A DNA stretch of 64,000 nt from Janthinobacterium aquaticum (GCF_009208565.1 NZ_WFLK01000001.1:310001-374000), one strand, 5' to 3'. Counted from the stretch's first letter, positions 43,138-52,898 are shown. Numbers and translations: made by a program. The notes: a model not told the origin generated them from the sequence alone.

Positions 43138-43848
43138 ATGTCCGCATATTCCGATCCGCAGCAAGGCCCTGGCCAGGCCGATGCGCAGCGTGCCGCCGAC
43201 CTCTCCGAGTTGCTCGGCCATGTCAATACCAGCTGGGACAATGAACGACGCGCGCTGTCGCGCCAGTTGCACGACAGCCTGGGTTCGTCGCTGACGGCGC
43301 TGACCATGCACTTGTCGCTGCTGACACAAAAAATGCCGCAGGAGCCCGTGCTGCTCGAGCGCGCAGCCACCATGAAGCAGCTGCTGCTCAATGTGATTGA
43401 AACCAATCGCCAGATGCAGATCAAGCTGTGGAACGACAAGCTTGAATTTCTGGGCGTCAATGTGGCGCTTGGCGAACTGGCCGCGCAATTTGCCGAACAA
43501 CACAAGCTGACCGTGCGTTGCAGCCTGCCCGAAGACGAACTGAGCGGCCCTCGCAGCGTCGGCGTGGCGCTGCTGCGCACGCTTGAGGAAGCGCTGGCCA
43601 ATATTGCAGCACATGCCCAGGCCAGCGAAGTCGATATTATTGTCGATGAAAACGATGAAGAAGTCATGCTGACGGTCAAGGACAACGGTATCGGCCTGCC
43701 CACGCCGTTGCCGGCAGAAATCAACAAGCATGGCTTGCGCCTGGTGCGCGAACGCGTGCAGTATCTGGGTGGCACGCTGAGCCTGGCCACAGGCCCGCAA
43801 GGCGGCGCCACGCTGACCGTCATCTTGCCGCGCCAACAGGCACAGTAA
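43138..43848 (+). CDS. Soluble NarX-like histidine kinase (HisKA_3)
   Basis: A 236-residue kinase core with no sensor or membrane region. The phosphoacceptor motif is ERRALSRQLHDSLGSSLTAL, followed by LRTLEEALANIAAHAQAS (N box), VKDNGIGLP and HGLRLVRERVQYLGGTLSL. HisKA_3 kinases usually signal to NarL/LuxR regulators, but none is adjacent, so it is an orphan here. The start is the ATG at 43138; longer in-frame upstream sequence reads through the promoter region. Confidence 0.88.
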   Translation: MSAYSDPQQGPGQADAQRAADLSELLGHVNTSWDNERRALSRQLHDSLGSSLTALTMHLSLLTQKMPQEPVLLERAATMKQLLLNVIETNRQMQIKLWNDKLEFLGVNVALGELAAQFAEQHKLTVRCSLPEDELSGPRSVGVALLRTLEEALANIAAHAQASEVDIIVDENDEEVMLTVKDNGIGLPTPLPAEINKHGLRLVRERVQYLGGTLSLATGPQGGATLTVILPRQQAQ

Positions 43849-43886
43849 AACACGGCTCATTGTAAGTCGCAAGGCGAAAAAATGGC

Positions 43887-44005
43887 GGGCCAGAGACGCG
43901 AGTCTGAGAAAATGCCGATGGCGGCGTTGCGGCTTCCTTGCCGTACTGAGGTACTGTCTGCGTCGCCGCGCCTTGCCCTCGACATTTTTCAGCCCCGCTT
44001 GGCCC
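43887..44005. repeat. Large imperfect inverted repeat, intergenic
   Basis: Outer GGGCCA (43887-43892) pairs with TGGCCC near 44000. An inner arm of about 20 bp around 43904-43926 (CTGAGAAAATGCCGATGGC) pairs imperfectly with 43964-43990. The apex holds GTACTGAGGTAC. No coding gene is convincing between 43849 and 44112. It looks like a dispersed intergenic repeat or a structured RNA. Confidence 0.5.
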
Positions 44006-44112
44006 GGAGAACCTATGCGCACGACTGTGGCTTTAATACGTTTGCCGGTATGCTTTTGGCGCCGGAGCGCTAACTTAACGGCTTTACGCCCCAAGCGCCG
44101 TTTTTATCTGAC

Positions 44113-44622
44113 TTATTTGGCGCGCCCCGGCTCGCAACTGATCCTGGTCATCGGAAAATTAATGGTGGTCAATTTCCCTTTCAGGGTCCCGACGATGCTG
44201 GCATGCAGCTTGCGATCACCATCGCGGCGATAAATGATACGGCTGGGGAAGTCATTATCAAGGTTGGCAAAGATGAACTCGCCAGGCTTGCTTTGACTGA
44301 GCAGATTGAACTCCACCGGCGGTTCGCCCGACGGCTGGACGATATAAGCGAGCTGGCCCGGCACGGTCAGGCGAATCTGGACAAATTCAAACGTGGTAGT
44401 CTTGCCGCCCTTGACGGTGCGGCTGGTACCCAGGATGGTGCCGCCGGCGGCCGTACTCCACTGCTCTCCCGAACCGGGTTCGGCGCCATCGACCTGCCAG
44501 CAGCCGGCCAGCCAGGAAAATTTCGCCACCGTTTCGGGTGCCTGCGCTGGCGCCTTGCTTGCTGCCTGGGCCGCTCCCATGCCCAGGCAGGCCAGCATCA
44601 ATGCGATTGCATAACGTTGCAT
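44113..44622 (-). CDS. Secreted DUF6265-like protein
   Basis: A 169-residue protein with signal peptide (YAIALMLACLGMGAAQAA). The mature domain has FSWLAGCWQVDGAEPGSGEQ and GGTILGTSRTVKGGKTTTFE, then IIYRRDGDRKLHASIVGTL. The WLAGCW...EQW...GG...S order matches the DUF6265 calycin-like family of unknown function. GGAAGGAA upstream selects the second Met at 44622. It lies 20 nt after NDH-2 on the same strand and may be co-transcribed. Confidence 0.82.
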   Translation of the reverse strand: MQRYAIALMLACLGMGAAQAASKAPAQAPETVAKFSWLAGCWQVDGAEPGSGEQWSTAAGGTILGTSRTVKGGKTTTFEFVQIRLTVPGQLAYIVQPSGEPPVEFNLLSQSKPGEFIFANLDNDFPSRIIYRRDGDRKLHASIVGTLKGKLTTINFPMTRISCEPGRAK

Positions 44623-44642
44623 GCTTGTTCCTTCCATTGAAA

Positions 44643-45938
44643 TCAGTGCAGTTTGACCTGCGGCGTGCTGCGCTTGATCAGGAAGCGCCCCATGGCCATC
44701 ACGGCCGTGCGCACGCTGCCCAGCACGGCGTTGTGATGCATCAGATGCAGGCTGACATACATCATGCGCGCCACGAAACCCTCGACAAACCAGCTCAGCC
44801 CCTTCAGGGACCCCATCAGCGTGCCCACCGAGGTGGTGCGGCCGAACGACACCAGCGAACCGTAGTCGAGGTATTCATACGGCTTGGTCTGCGGCGGCTT
44901 GCCTTTGGCCTGCAGCATGAAGGTCTTGAGCAGGTAATCGGCCTGCTGGTGCGCGGCCTGGGCGCGCGGCGGCACCAGGCGCCCGTCGGCGCCGGCGCAG
45001 GCGGCGCAGTCGCCCAGCGCATAAATATTGGCGTGACCCTGCACGTTGAGCATGCCGGTCACTTCGAGCTGGCCGGCGCGGTTGGTCGGCAGGCCCAGCG
45101 TGGCCAGAAACTCCGGCGCGCGGATGCCGGCCGCCCATACGCAGATGTCGGCTGCATAGCTGGCGCCGCCAGCCACGTTGACCTTGTCCGCTTCGATCGA
45201 AGTGACGCGGGTATCGGCCGCAACCGTGATGCCCTGCTGGCGCAGCAGGCGCAGGGCTGCTGCCGAGACACGCTCGGGCAGCGGCGCCAGGATGCGGGGC
45301 GCCCCTTCGAGCAGCGTGATGCGCACATCCTTGATCGCGTTCAGATTCTGGAAACCATACGCGGCGTAGACGCCGCTGGCCTCGCGCAGTTCCGCCGCCA
45401 GCTCCACGCCGGTGGCGCCGCCGCCGATAATGACGATGTCCACGCCCGGATGGCCGGCGTCGCCCTGGCGCTGCTCGGCCATGGCCAGCAGTTTCAAGAG
45501 GGTCAGGCGGAAGCGCTCGGCGTCCTCGGTGGCGTTAAGCGAAATGGTGTGCTCGCGCGCGCCTTCCACGCCAAAATAGTTCGAGGTGCTGCCGACGGCC
45601 AGCACCAGCTGTTCATAGCCGATGCGGCGCTCGGGCAGCAACTGCTCACCGTCGACGCCGATGGCGCCCACGGTCAGGCTGCTGCCGGCGGCGTCCAGCG
45701 CGATCAAGGGGCCATACACATAGGTAAAGCCATTGTCGTGCGCCAGCATCTGGTAGGACAGGCCTTCCTGGTGAATATCGAGGGTGCCGGCCGCCACTTC
45801 ATGCAGCGACGGCTTCCAGATATGGTAGAGGCGGCTGTCGACCAGGGTTACCTGGCCGGGGCCGAGCTTGCGGCTGAGTTTGCAGGCCAGCTCCAGGCCA
45901 CCTGCCCCACCGCCTACGATCACGATTTTGCTTTGCAA
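44643..45938 (-). CDS. Type II NADH dehydrogenase (NDH-2 family)
   Basis: A 431-residue FAD flavoprotein that transfers electrons from NADH to quinone without pumping protons. FAD motif: KIVIVGGGAGGLELACKL at the N-terminus. NADH motif: DIVIIGGGATGVELAAELRE. GHANIYALGDCAAC binds FAD near residue 310. The C-terminus carries the helical membrane-association region (GLSWFVEGFVARMMYVSLHL). It starts with TTG seven bases after AAGGAG. It lies between two small secreted-protein genes. Confidence 0.93.
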   Translation of the reverse strand: MQSKIVIVGGGAGGLELACKLSRKLGPGQVTLVDSRLYHIWKPSLHEVAAGTLDIHQEGLSYQMLAHDNGFTYVYGPLIALDAAGSSLTVGAIGVDGEQLLPERRIGYEQLVLAVGSTSNYFGVEGAREHTISLNATEDAERFRLTLLKLLAMAEQRQGDAGHPGVDIVIIGGGATGVELAAELREASGVYAAYGFQNLNAIKDVRITLLEGAPRILAPLPERVSAAALRLLRQQGITVAADTRVTSIEADKVNVAGGASYAADICVWAAGIRAPEFLATLGLPTNRAGQLEVTGMLNVQGHANIYALGDCAACAGADGRLVPPRAQAAHQQADYLLKTFMLQAKGKPPQTKPYEYLDYGSLVSFGRTTSVGTLMGSLKGLSWFVEGFVARMMYVSLHLMHHNAVLGSVRTAVMAMGRFLIKRSTPQVKLH

Positions 45939-45955
45939 AGATACTCCTTGGTAGT

Positions 45956-46516
45956 TTAATTTCTGCGGTCATTTCCCCGCTCATGCCCACCACCATTGCC
46001 GTGGCCGTTGCCGTGTCCATTGCCACGGCCCGGGCCAGGCCGGCCGTCGTGGTCGTGACGGTCCGGCCGGCCATGTGCTTCGTGTGGACGGGATCCGGGG
46101 CCGGGGCGGCCATCATGGTGTGGCGGTGGTGGCGCAGGATGCGCGTAGTGCGCGGGGCGTCCGGGATGACCATGCTGCTGGCGATAACGCGGCGCATACT
46201 GGTTTTTATACCAATTATCCTGGACGAAATAGACCTCTTGGTTACAGGCATTATACGCGCGGCAGTGGCGCGACCAGTTTTTGGCATGCCCCGGCGGCAC
46301 GCGCAGGTAGATTGGACGGCCGACATAATGCACGGGACGCTGCACGATCACCGGCTGGGCGTAGACCAGTTGCGGCGCCGGATAGTCGCCCACATCGATA
46401 CGGCCGTAAAAATCGGGCTGGCCGATATGGACCGAAACATTGACCTGGGCCTGGGCGGCAGCAGAGGCGGCCAGGGCGGCAGCAAATACGGTGGCGAAGA
46501 GTATCGATTTTTTCAT
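45956..46516 (-). CDS. Secreted His/Gly/Pro-rich protein
   Basis: A 186-residue protein with signal peptide (MKKSILFATVFAAALAASAA). The first mature part (about 25-110) has VSVHIGQPDFYGRIDVGDY, VQRPVHYVGRPIYLRVPPGH and two Cys (RHCRAYNACNQ), which resembles small periplasmic proteins of the YXWGXW/DUF type. The last 75 residues are low-complexity: HPAPPPPHHDGRPGPG and a GNGHGNGHGNGGG run. The His-rich tail suggests metal binding. The start has AGGAG upstream. Confidence 0.75.
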   Translation of the reverse strand: MKKSILFATVFAAALAASAAAQAQVNVSVHIGQPDFYGRIDVGDYPAPQLVYAQPVIVQRPVHYVGRPIYLRVPPGHAKNWSRHCRAYNACNQEVYFVQDNWYKNQYAPRYRQQHGHPGRPAHYAHPAPPPPHHDGRPGPGSRPHEAHGRPDRHDHDGRPGPGRGNGHGNGHGNGGGHERGNDRRN

Positions 46517-46604
46517 GACATGCTCCTGTGGACTATGCGCCGATTGTAAGCCCGCAAAAGGGATCCGTTTGTACGCAAGGACACATAAGACCGTTGCCTC
46601 GCCG

Positions 46605-47381
46605 TCACCACAGCTTGCCCAGCGGCACAACAAAGCCGCTGAACAGCGACCAGTCCGGCGATACGCCAGTCAGGCCACGGGCGGCGCCGATATCGATCAC
46701 CAAGCGTGGCGTGACGCTCCAGGTGGCGGCAAGCAGCAATTGCGCAGTCGCTGGCGCGCCGCGCGAACGCGTGCCCGACACCTCGGCCGTTGCGCCCCAG
46801 CGCTCGCTCACCGGCATGGAAAACGAGGTTGCCCAGCCAGTCTGCGTGCTGCCCGTGCCGGCGTCTGGCGCACCGAGATGGGTGGCGTTCAGGTTGGCGT
46901 CCATATGCACGGCTCCCAGGTCGCGGCTCACTATCGCGTTCAGGCTGATATCGCGCTTGCCGCTGCCGATGCTGTCCCTGGCAGTCGGCACTTTCCAGCC
47001 CAGTTCGAGTCCCAGCGCCGTGGCGTTATCAAGCAGAAAAGCACGCTTGAGCACCAGGCTGGTGTCACCGATTCCGGTGGTGCCTGGCGAGGCGTCGTCG
47101 CGCACGCGCACCAGCGCGTCGCCTTCGATCAGCATGCCCCACTGCGGTGTGAACGCCAGCTTCAGCGCATAAGGCAGGCTGGCGCGGCGCGACTGGTCGG
47201 TTTTGATCGACAAGGCACCCAGCTCCAGTTCCAGCTGGCCAGGCGACGGCAGTTGCGCCGGGCTGGCGACGGATGGACGGTACGGCAGTACCGGATCACC
47301 GGCATCCTGCTGGGCACAGGCACACACGGGCAGCATTGCGGGCAGCAGGACGGACAATAACCAGTGTTTCAGACGCAGCAT
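46605..47381 (-). CDS. Outer-membrane beta-barrel protein (phenol MetA-like)
   Basis: A 258-residue secreted protein with signal peptide (HWLLSVLLPAMLPVCACA). Strand-like repeats alternate throughout: LELELGALSIKT, WGMLIEGDALVRVRDD, GIGDTSLVLKRAFL and VIDIGAARGLTGV. These match the family of putative outer-membrane channels annotated as MetA-pathway phenol degradation proteins. A TTG four codons upstream (47393) is an alternative start; neither has a clear ribosome site. It lies alone between the His-rich protein and the chemoreceptor. Confidence 0.75.
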   Translation of the reverse strand: MLRLKHWLLSVLLPAMLPVCACAQQDAGDPVLPYRPSVASPAQLPSPGQLELELGALSIKTDQSRRASLPYALKLAFTPQWGMLIEGDALVRVRDDASPGTTGIGDTSLVLKRAFLLDNATALGLELGWKVPTARDSIGSGKRDISLNAIVSRDLGAVHMDANLNATHLGAPDAGTGSTQTGWATSFSMPVSERWGATAEVSGTRSRGAPATAQLLLAATWSVTPRLVIDIGAARGLTGVSPDWSLFSGFVVPLGKLW

Positions 47382-47465
47382 AAGCAGGGACAATTGGCAG
47401 TTTGACTGTCACAGCCTACCATTTCTGGCCATACTTTGCTGCCGCCTCGCTGCTGGCAGCGCCCT

Positions 47466-49118
47466 TCAGGCCAGGCGCCGCAGATCGTGCCGGGGTGCGG
47501 GCGCCGGACGACGCAGCGGCGTGACATTGCTCGCCGCCGGCGCCGGCGCACCCTGCTGCGCATGCAGGCGGAATACCCCCACCAGCTCCGTCAATGCCAC
47601 GGCCTGGTCCTGCAGGGACTCGGCAGCGGCCGCCGCTTCTTCCACCAGCGCTGCATTTTGCTGCGTCACCTGGTCCATCTGCACCACCGCCTGGTTGACC
47701 TGTTCGATGCCGGCACTCTGCTCGGCACTGGCCGCCGTAATATCTTGCATGATATCGGCCACCCGGCGCACGCTAGCCACCACCTCATCCATGGTCTGGC
47801 CGGCATCCTGCACCAGGCGCGCGCCGATTTCCACCTGTGCTACCGAGTCGCCGATCAGGGTCTTGATTTCTTTGGCGGCCTGGCTCGAGCGCTGTGCCAG
47901 GTTGCGCACTTCGGCCGCCACCACCGCAAAGCCGCGCCCTTCCTCGCCGGCGCGCGCCGCTTCCACGGCGGCGTTCAGGGCCAGGATATTGGTCTGGAAG
48001 GCGATGCCGTCGATCACGCTGATAATGTCAACGATCTTGCGCGACGACGCATTGATCGAGTCCATCGTCTGCACCACCTGCCCCACCACGGCGCCGCCCT
48101 TGCTGGCCACGTCCGACGCAGCGCCGGCCAGGACATTGGCCTGGCGCGCATTTTCGGCGTTCTGCCGCACGGTAGACGTAAGCTCTTCCATCGAGGAAGC
48201 GGTTTCTTCCAGCGAACTGGCCTGCTCTTCGGTACGCGACGACAGGTCAAGATTGCCCTGGGCAATTTCACCCGACGCCGTATTGATCGTTTCGGTGCCG
48301 GAACGCACCTGGCTGACGATGCCCACCAGCTTGTCGCGCATGCCTTTCATCGCGTACAGCAGGCTGCTGCTGTCGTTGCTGGCGGTGTGAATATCGATCG
48401 TCAGGTCGCCTTCGGCAATCGCGCCGGCAATCTGCACGGCATAGCCCGGCTCGCCGCCAAGCTGGCGCGTCAGTCCGCGCGTGATCATGGCGCCCAGCGC
48501 CAGGCCGGCCGCCACGCTGCCCAGCACCAGCGCGATCATGAAGCTGCGGCTGGCCTGGTACACGCCGCTGGCCTGTTCGGAGGCTTGTTTGGCGCGCGAC
48601 TCCTTCTGCTGCGACAACTGGTCAAGCAGGCCGTCAAGCTCGTTGGCATGCTGGCGCGTGGTATTCAACAGCGCGGTCAGTTCTGCACTGCGCTGCGCCA
48701 GCGGTTCGGCCGCCGCCATCGTCAGCACCTGCGTCATGACCTTGACGTACTCGGCTTCGACGGTGGAAAAACGGGCAAACAATTGCTTCGCGGCCGGCGT
48801 GACAAACAATGGCTGCGCCTTGGCCAGGCTGGCCTTGTTGGCGGCGAGGAATTTGGCGATATCGGCCTGACGCGTGGCGCGCTCCTCGTCGGTCGTGGCC
48901 AGCAGGAAATTGCTGCGCGCGCGGCCGACCTTGATCAGGGCGATATTGGCTTCCTTGATATGCGACAGGCCCAGCAGCTCATTGTTGTACATCTGGCTGG
49001 CCATGGTGTCGATCCTGCCCATATTGAAAATGCCGATGCCGGCCACGATCGCGCCCAGCACCGCGATACATGAAAACGCGGCCAGCAGCCGCGTACCGAC
49101 TTTCATCTGTTTCAGCAT
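47466..49118 (-). CDS. Methyl-accepting chemotaxis protein
   Basis: A 550-residue transmembrane chemoreceptor. TM1 is near residues 10-30 and a four-helix periplasmic sensor follows (about 35-185), with TM2 near 190-210. HAMP comes next, then the signalling coiled coil with the invariant tip [20 protein letters not shown] and [18 protein letters not shown]. The C-terminus has no NWETF-type pentapeptide, so it depends on other receptors for tethered methylation enzymes. The ligand is unknown. No che genes are near. Confidence 0.94.
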   Translation of the reverse strand: MLKQMKVGTRLLAAFSCIAVLGAIVAGIGIFNMGRIDTMASQMYNNELLGLSHIKEANIALIKVGRARSNFLLATTDEERATRQADIAKFLAANKASLAKAQPLFVTPAAKQLFARFSTVEAEYVKVMTQVLTMAAAEPLAQRSAELTALLNTTRQHANELDGLLDQLSQQKESRAKQASEQASGVYQASRSFMIALVLGSVAAGLALGAMITRGLTRQLGGEPGYAVQIAGAIAEGDLTIDIHTASNDSSSLLYAMKGMRDKLVGIVSQVRSGTETINTASGEIAQGNLDLSSRTEEQASSLEETASSMEELTSTVRQNAENARQANVLAGAASDVASKGGAVVGQVVQTMDSINASSRKIVDIISVIDGIAFQTNILALNAAVEAARAGEEGRGFAVVAAEVRNLAQRSSQAAKEIKTLIGDSVAQVEIGARLVQDAGQTMDEVVASVRRVADIMQDITAASAEQSAGIEQVNQAVVQMDQVTQQNAALVEEAAAAAESLQDQAVALTELVGVFRLHAQQGAPAPAASNVTPLRRPAPAPRHDLRRLA

Positions 49119-49274
49119 GCTTTTCCCCTTTATTCAAGCAATCATCTGCCGAATATAAAGAAAAAAGTCGCCGAACAGATGCTCGGATTGTCACTTCAGG
49201 ACAATTCATTGAGCCAGCACAACACTATTATTTCAAAATCATGCTAGGCGGCAATGAACATTATCTGAATAAAA

Positions 49275-50654
49275 TTAGTGTCCGCCATGTCCTGTTGGCT
49301 TGCGCACACTCATTTCCATGCCGCCCGGTGCAACCGGCCTGACGGCAGGGCGCACCGGCTCCGGCATGGCGCCGGTCCATTCATAGGCCAGCGTGCCGGG
49401 CGGATGCTTGTACCAGCCCGGGTCGCGGTAGTCGCCCGGTTTCTGGTCCTTGCGCACCTTGACGGTGGTAAACATGCCGCCCATGCCGATCGCCCCGAAC
49501 GGCCCGTCGCCGCTCATCATCGGCAAGGTGTTGTCGGGCACCGGCATCTGCATCTCGCCCATGTCGGCCATGCCGCGCTCGCCCATCACCATATAGCCGG
49601 GTACCAGCTGGTTGATCTTGGCGGCAATGCCCTGGTGGTCGACGCCGATCATGGTCGGCACGTCATGCCCCATGGCGTTCATGGTGTGGTGCGACTTGTG
49701 GCAATGAAAAGCCCAGTCGCCAAGGTCGGTCGCCACGAACTCGACCGCCCGCATCTGGCCGACCGCCACGTCGGTCGTCACTTCCGGCCAGCGCGATTCG
49801 GGCCGGGTCCAGCCGCCGTCGGTGCCGGTGACCTCGAATTCATGTCCATGCATATGAATCGGATGATTGGTCATGGTCAGGTTGCCCACGCGTACGCGCA
49901 CCTTGTCGCCCTGGCGCACCACCATCGGATCGATGCCGGGAAATACCCGGCTGTTGAAGGTAAACAGATTGAAGTCCGTCATGGTCATGATTTTGGGCGT
50001 ATAACTGCCCGGATCGATATCGTAATTACTGAGCAGGAACACAAAATCGCGGTCCACTTTCATGAAATTCGGGTCTTTCGGATGAGTCACCCAGAAACCC
50101 ATCATGCCCATCGCCATCTGCGTCATCTCGTCGGCATGCGGGTGATACATGAAGGTGCCGGGGCGTTTGGCCACGAATTCATAGACAAAGGTCTTGCCGG
50201 GCGCAATGCCGGGCTGGGTCAGGCCGGTGACGCCATCCATACCGTTAGGCAAGCGCTGGCCATGCCAATGCACGCTGGTTTGCTCGGGCAACTTATTGGT
50301 GACAAAGATGCGCACGCGGTCGCCTTCGACCACCTCGATGGTCGGGCCCGGCGACTGGCCGTTGTAGCCCCACAGATTGGCCACCATGCCCGGCGCCAGT
50401 TCGCGCACCACCGGCTCGGCCACCAGGTGGAATTCCTTGACGTTGTTATTCATGCGCCAGGGCAAGGACCAGCCATTGAGCGTCACCACCGGATTGTATG
50501 GCCGGCCATTCGGTGGCGGCGGTGGCGCTTTGGTATCGGCACTACTGGCAATCACCGCCTCAGGCAACGAGGCTGCGCCAACGCGGCTGACAGCGGCGGC
50601 GCTCAGCGCCACGGCGCCGGCATTCATGAAAAAATTTCTGCGAGTAACCATCAT
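49275..50654 (-). CDS. Tat-exported multicopper oxidase
   Basis: A 459-residue copper enzyme, last in the copper operon. The Tat signal is TRRNFFMNAGAVALSAAAV. Copper sites: HWHG and FMYHPHADE in the first domain, HPIHMHGHEF and HCHKSHHTMNAMGH in the last, which gives the type-1 and trinuclear ligands. A Met-rich segment (MADMGEMQMPVPDNTLPMM) near residue 365 may bind Cu(I), as in CueO. It would oxidise periplasmic Cu(I). The start shares one base with the stop of the TolC-family gene (TAATG). Confidence 0.94.
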   Translation of the reverse strand: MMVTRRNFFMNAGAVALSAAAVSRVGAASLPEAVIASSADTKAPPPPPNGRPYNPVVTLNGWSLPWRMNNNVKEFHLVAEPVVRELAPGMVANLWGYNGQSPGPTIEVVEGDRVRIFVTNKLPEQTSVHWHGQRLPNGMDGVTGLTQPGIAPGKTFVYEFVAKRPGTFMYHPHADEMTQMAMGMMGFWVTHPKDPNFMKVDRDFVFLLSNYDIDPGSYTPKIMTMTDFNLFTFNSRVFPGIDPMVVRQGDKVRVRVGNLTMTNHPIHMHGHEFEVTGTDGGWTRPESRWPEVTTDVAVGQMRAVEFVATDLGDWAFHCHKSHHTMNAMGHDVPTMIGVDHQGIAAKINQLVPGYMVMGERGMADMGEMQMPVPDNTLPMMSGDGPFGAIGMGGMFTTVKVRKDQKPGDYRDPGWYKHPPGTLAYEWTGAMPEPVRPAVRPVAPGGMEMSVRKPTGHGGH

Positions 50655-52000
50655 TATTCCTTGTTCTCAGTGACCGCGCCGCCTTCGACGGCTGCCTGCA
50701 AATCGGTTTGCGCAATCCAGAAATCGCGCTGCGCTTCAATGGCTCCATTGACGCTGGCGACCTGCTCGCGCGCGTCGGCCAGCAGTTCGAATACGGAGGC
50801 AAGCATGCCGTTGTAGCGCAGCAGCACCTCATGCGAGATGGTCTTGCGTAGTGGCACGACTTCATCGCGATAGTGGCGCGCCAGGTCGTAGGCGGTGCGG
50901 TAGCCCGAGTAGGCGACGCGCACCTGCGAGCGCGCCGTGATCGCGGTGTCGGCCGTGCGCGCCAGCGCCTGCTCGTAGACGGCCTGGGCGCGCGCATTGC
51001 GGGCCGTGCCCCAGTCGAACAGCGGCAGTTCCAGCGACACGCTATAGCCGTTTTCACGCGGCGCGGTGCTGGTGCTCTTGTTCGTATAGCCGACCTCGAG
51101 CACATTGACCAGGCGCGTGGCGCGCGACAGACCCAGCGCACGCGCCGTCGCCTCGGTGTTCAACTTGCTGATCTGCACGTCGAGGCGCTGCTGCATGGCC
51201 TGCTGCTCCAGCTCGCCGGCCGGCTGCGGCGCGTCGGGCAAGTCGGGCAGGCGCGCCGGCAGCTTGAGCTCGGCCTGGCTGCCCCACAGCCCCAGCAGGC
51301 GCGCCAGGTGTTCGCGCGCGGCCGTGGCCTGGTGGCGCGCGCGCGCCAGCTCGCTGACGGCGTCGGCATAAAACACCTGCTGGCGCGCCTGGTCCAGACG
51401 GCTCCAGTTGCCGGCCTGCTGCAGCCGCGCAGCCAGTTGCGCGCCTGCTTCGGCCGATACCATCGCCTGCTGCATAAACATTTCGGTCTGCACGGCGGCC
51501 ACGGCCGTAAAGTAGGCGCGGCGCACCGCATGGGCCAGTTGCACGGTGGTCGATGCTGCCTGCAATTTGGCCTGTTCGAAGCGCCCTTCTTCGATCTGCA
51601 CGCGCAGCGGCATAGTCAATAGACCCGCCAGATCAAAACTGACGCTGCGGTCGATCTCATTGCCTTCACTGCCATGCGAGCGGCCAAACGACAGGCCGGG
51701 ATTGCGCAGCCGGCCAGCTTGCACCAGCTCCGCTTCCGAGATGCCCAGCTCAGCAAGCGATGCTTGCAGGCCACGGTTATTGAGCAGCGCAATGCGCACG
51801 GCCGCGTCCGCGGTCAGCGGCTGGGCCAGCAACTGCGCTACCGCTTCGTCCTGTCCACCGGCAGATGGCGGCAACGCCGCGCCCGTACGTGTTTCAACCA
51901 GCGCCGAAACACTTTGCCTGCCGCCGTCCGCACTGTTGCTGGCACAACCGGCCAGCAACAAGGCCAGCATCAGCGGCGTCATTCGATAAAAAGCGCGCAT
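50654..52000 (-). CDS. TolC-family outer-membrane protein in copper operon
   Basis: A 448-residue outer-membrane factor with a lipoprotein-type signal LMLALLLAGCASN. Two coiled-coil repeats have LLNNRGLQASLAELGISEAE and RNPGLSFGRSHG in the first and YSVSLELPLFDWGTARNARA in the second. No metal RND pump accompanies it, so it either works with a distant CusA-type pump or has another role. The start at 52000 is preceded by AGGA, lies two bases after the stop of the Met-rich gene, and gives a normal signal. Confidence 0.92.
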   Translation of the reverse strand: MRAFYRMTPLMLALLLAGCASNSADGGRQSVSALVETRTGAALPPSAGGQDEAVAQLLAQPLTADAAVRIALLNNRGLQASLAELGISEAELVQAGRLRNPGLSFGRSHGSEGNEIDRSVSFDLAGLLTMPLRVQIEEGRFEQAKLQAASTTVQLAHAVRRAYFTAVAAVQTEMFMQQAMVSAEAGAQLAARLQQAGNWSRLDQARQQVFYADAVSELARARHQATAAREHLARLLGLWGSQAELKLPARLPDLPDAPQPAGELEQQAMQQRLDVQISKLNTEATARALGLSRATRLVNVLEVGYTNKSTSTAPRENGYSVSLELPLFDWGTARNARAQAVYEQALARTADTAITARSQVRVAYSGYRTAYDLARHYRDEVVPLRKTISHEVLLRYNGMLASVFELLADAREQVASVNGAIEAQRDFWIAQTDLQAAVEGGAVTENKE

Positions 52001-52001
52001 G

Positions 52002-52394
52002 TCAGTGTTCCTCATGGTGGTGAGCCGCTGCTGGCACTGGCGGCGCGGGGGTTGCAGGCGCGGTGACCGGCTTGGCCATCGGCATCGCATGATCGTGCAT
52101 CTGGCCCGTCTGCTGCATCTGGCCCATGTGACCCATATTTCCCATATGGCCCATATGGCCGCCGGCATCGCCGACCTTGCGGTTCACGGCGCGCCAGGTT
52201 TCATCAGGCGTGGCGTCCTCTTCGGGGACGGACTGGTAGGCGTCAAAGGCAGAGCGGTAAGCAATCGGGGGCACGAATGCCTGGGCATCCTGCGGTTGGG
52301 GCGAGGCGGCGGCAGCGGGTGCGGGGCCTGATGCCTGCACGGCCGCAGGCAGGCCCAGCGTAGCGGCCAGCGCGAAGCAAAACAAGGGCTTCAT
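52002..52394 (-). CDS. Met/His-rich periplasmic protein, probably copper-binding
   Basis: A 130-residue secreted protein. After the signal peptide (MKPLFCFALAATLGLPAAVQ) there is a helical region (QAFVPPIAYRSAFDAYQSVP) and then GGHMGHMGNMGHMGQMQQTG followed by MHDHAMPM, with HHHEEH at the end. Met and His at this density suit Cu(I)/Cu(II) binding, as in the N-terminal part of CopB. The helical middle recalls the DUF3300-free copper-locus proteins beside CopA/CopB, but no full family match is seen. It is second in the operon. Confidence 0.82.
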   Translation of the reverse strand: MKPLFCFALAATLGLPAAVQASGPAPAAAASPQPQDAQAFVPPIAYRSAFDAYQSVPEEDATPDETWRAVNRKVGDAGGHMGHMGNMGHMGQMQQTGQMHDHAMPMAKPVTAPATPAPPVPAAAHHHEEH

Positions 52395-52472
52395 ATCTAT
52401 CCTGAAAGTAAAAGTACGGCGCGATCGGGGCGCCAAAGTACACCGGCAAGGCTGCATGCAGCCTGCGGGCAA

Positions 52473-52865
52473 TCAGACGATGAAGGCGTTTCTGGGAGGA
52501 CGTTCGGGACCGGCCGGAATATGCCCGGCCAGGAACTGACTGCTGGCCAGCGGCGGAAGGCAAACGGCCGACGCCAGCACCGGCGTCTGCAGGCACGACG
52601 GCGGCGCACTGGCGCCCACGCTGCAGGCGGCATGGCCGCAGTCGTGACCAGGCTGGTGATCGACAGGCTTGATGTGTTTGCTGCCGTCATCGACCTTGTC
52701 AGCCATCTGGTGACAATGCGGTGCCGGCTTGGCAACCTCGCTGATGGATAATGTCACCGGCTGGCAGCACAGGCGCGCCACCGCCGCAAACCCCTGCAGG
52801 GGCAGTGCGGCGACCAGCAGCCAGAGCAGCGAGCGCAGAAAAAAGCGGTGACAGTGACGTTCCAT
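52473..52865 (-). CDS. Cys/His-containing secreted protein, DUF2946-like
   Basis: A 130-residue protein, first gene of the copper unit. A signal-like helix (FLRSLLWLLVAALPLQGFAA) is followed by CCQP, PHCHQMAD, HQPGHDCGHAACSV and CLQTP. This arrangement matches DUF2946-type proteins at copper-resistance loci. The Cys/His pairs could bind copper. It is followed after 78 nt by the Met-rich gene. Confidence 0.78.
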   Translation of the reverse strand: MERHCHRFFLRSLLWLLVAALPLQGFAAVARLCCQPVTLSISEVAKPAPHCHQMADKVDDGSKHIKPVDHQPGHDCGHAACSVGASAPPSCLQTPVLASAVCLPPLASSQFLAGHIPAGPERPPRNAFIV

Positions 52866-52898
52866 GGCTACATCATAAACCTTCCCACTACCGGAAGG

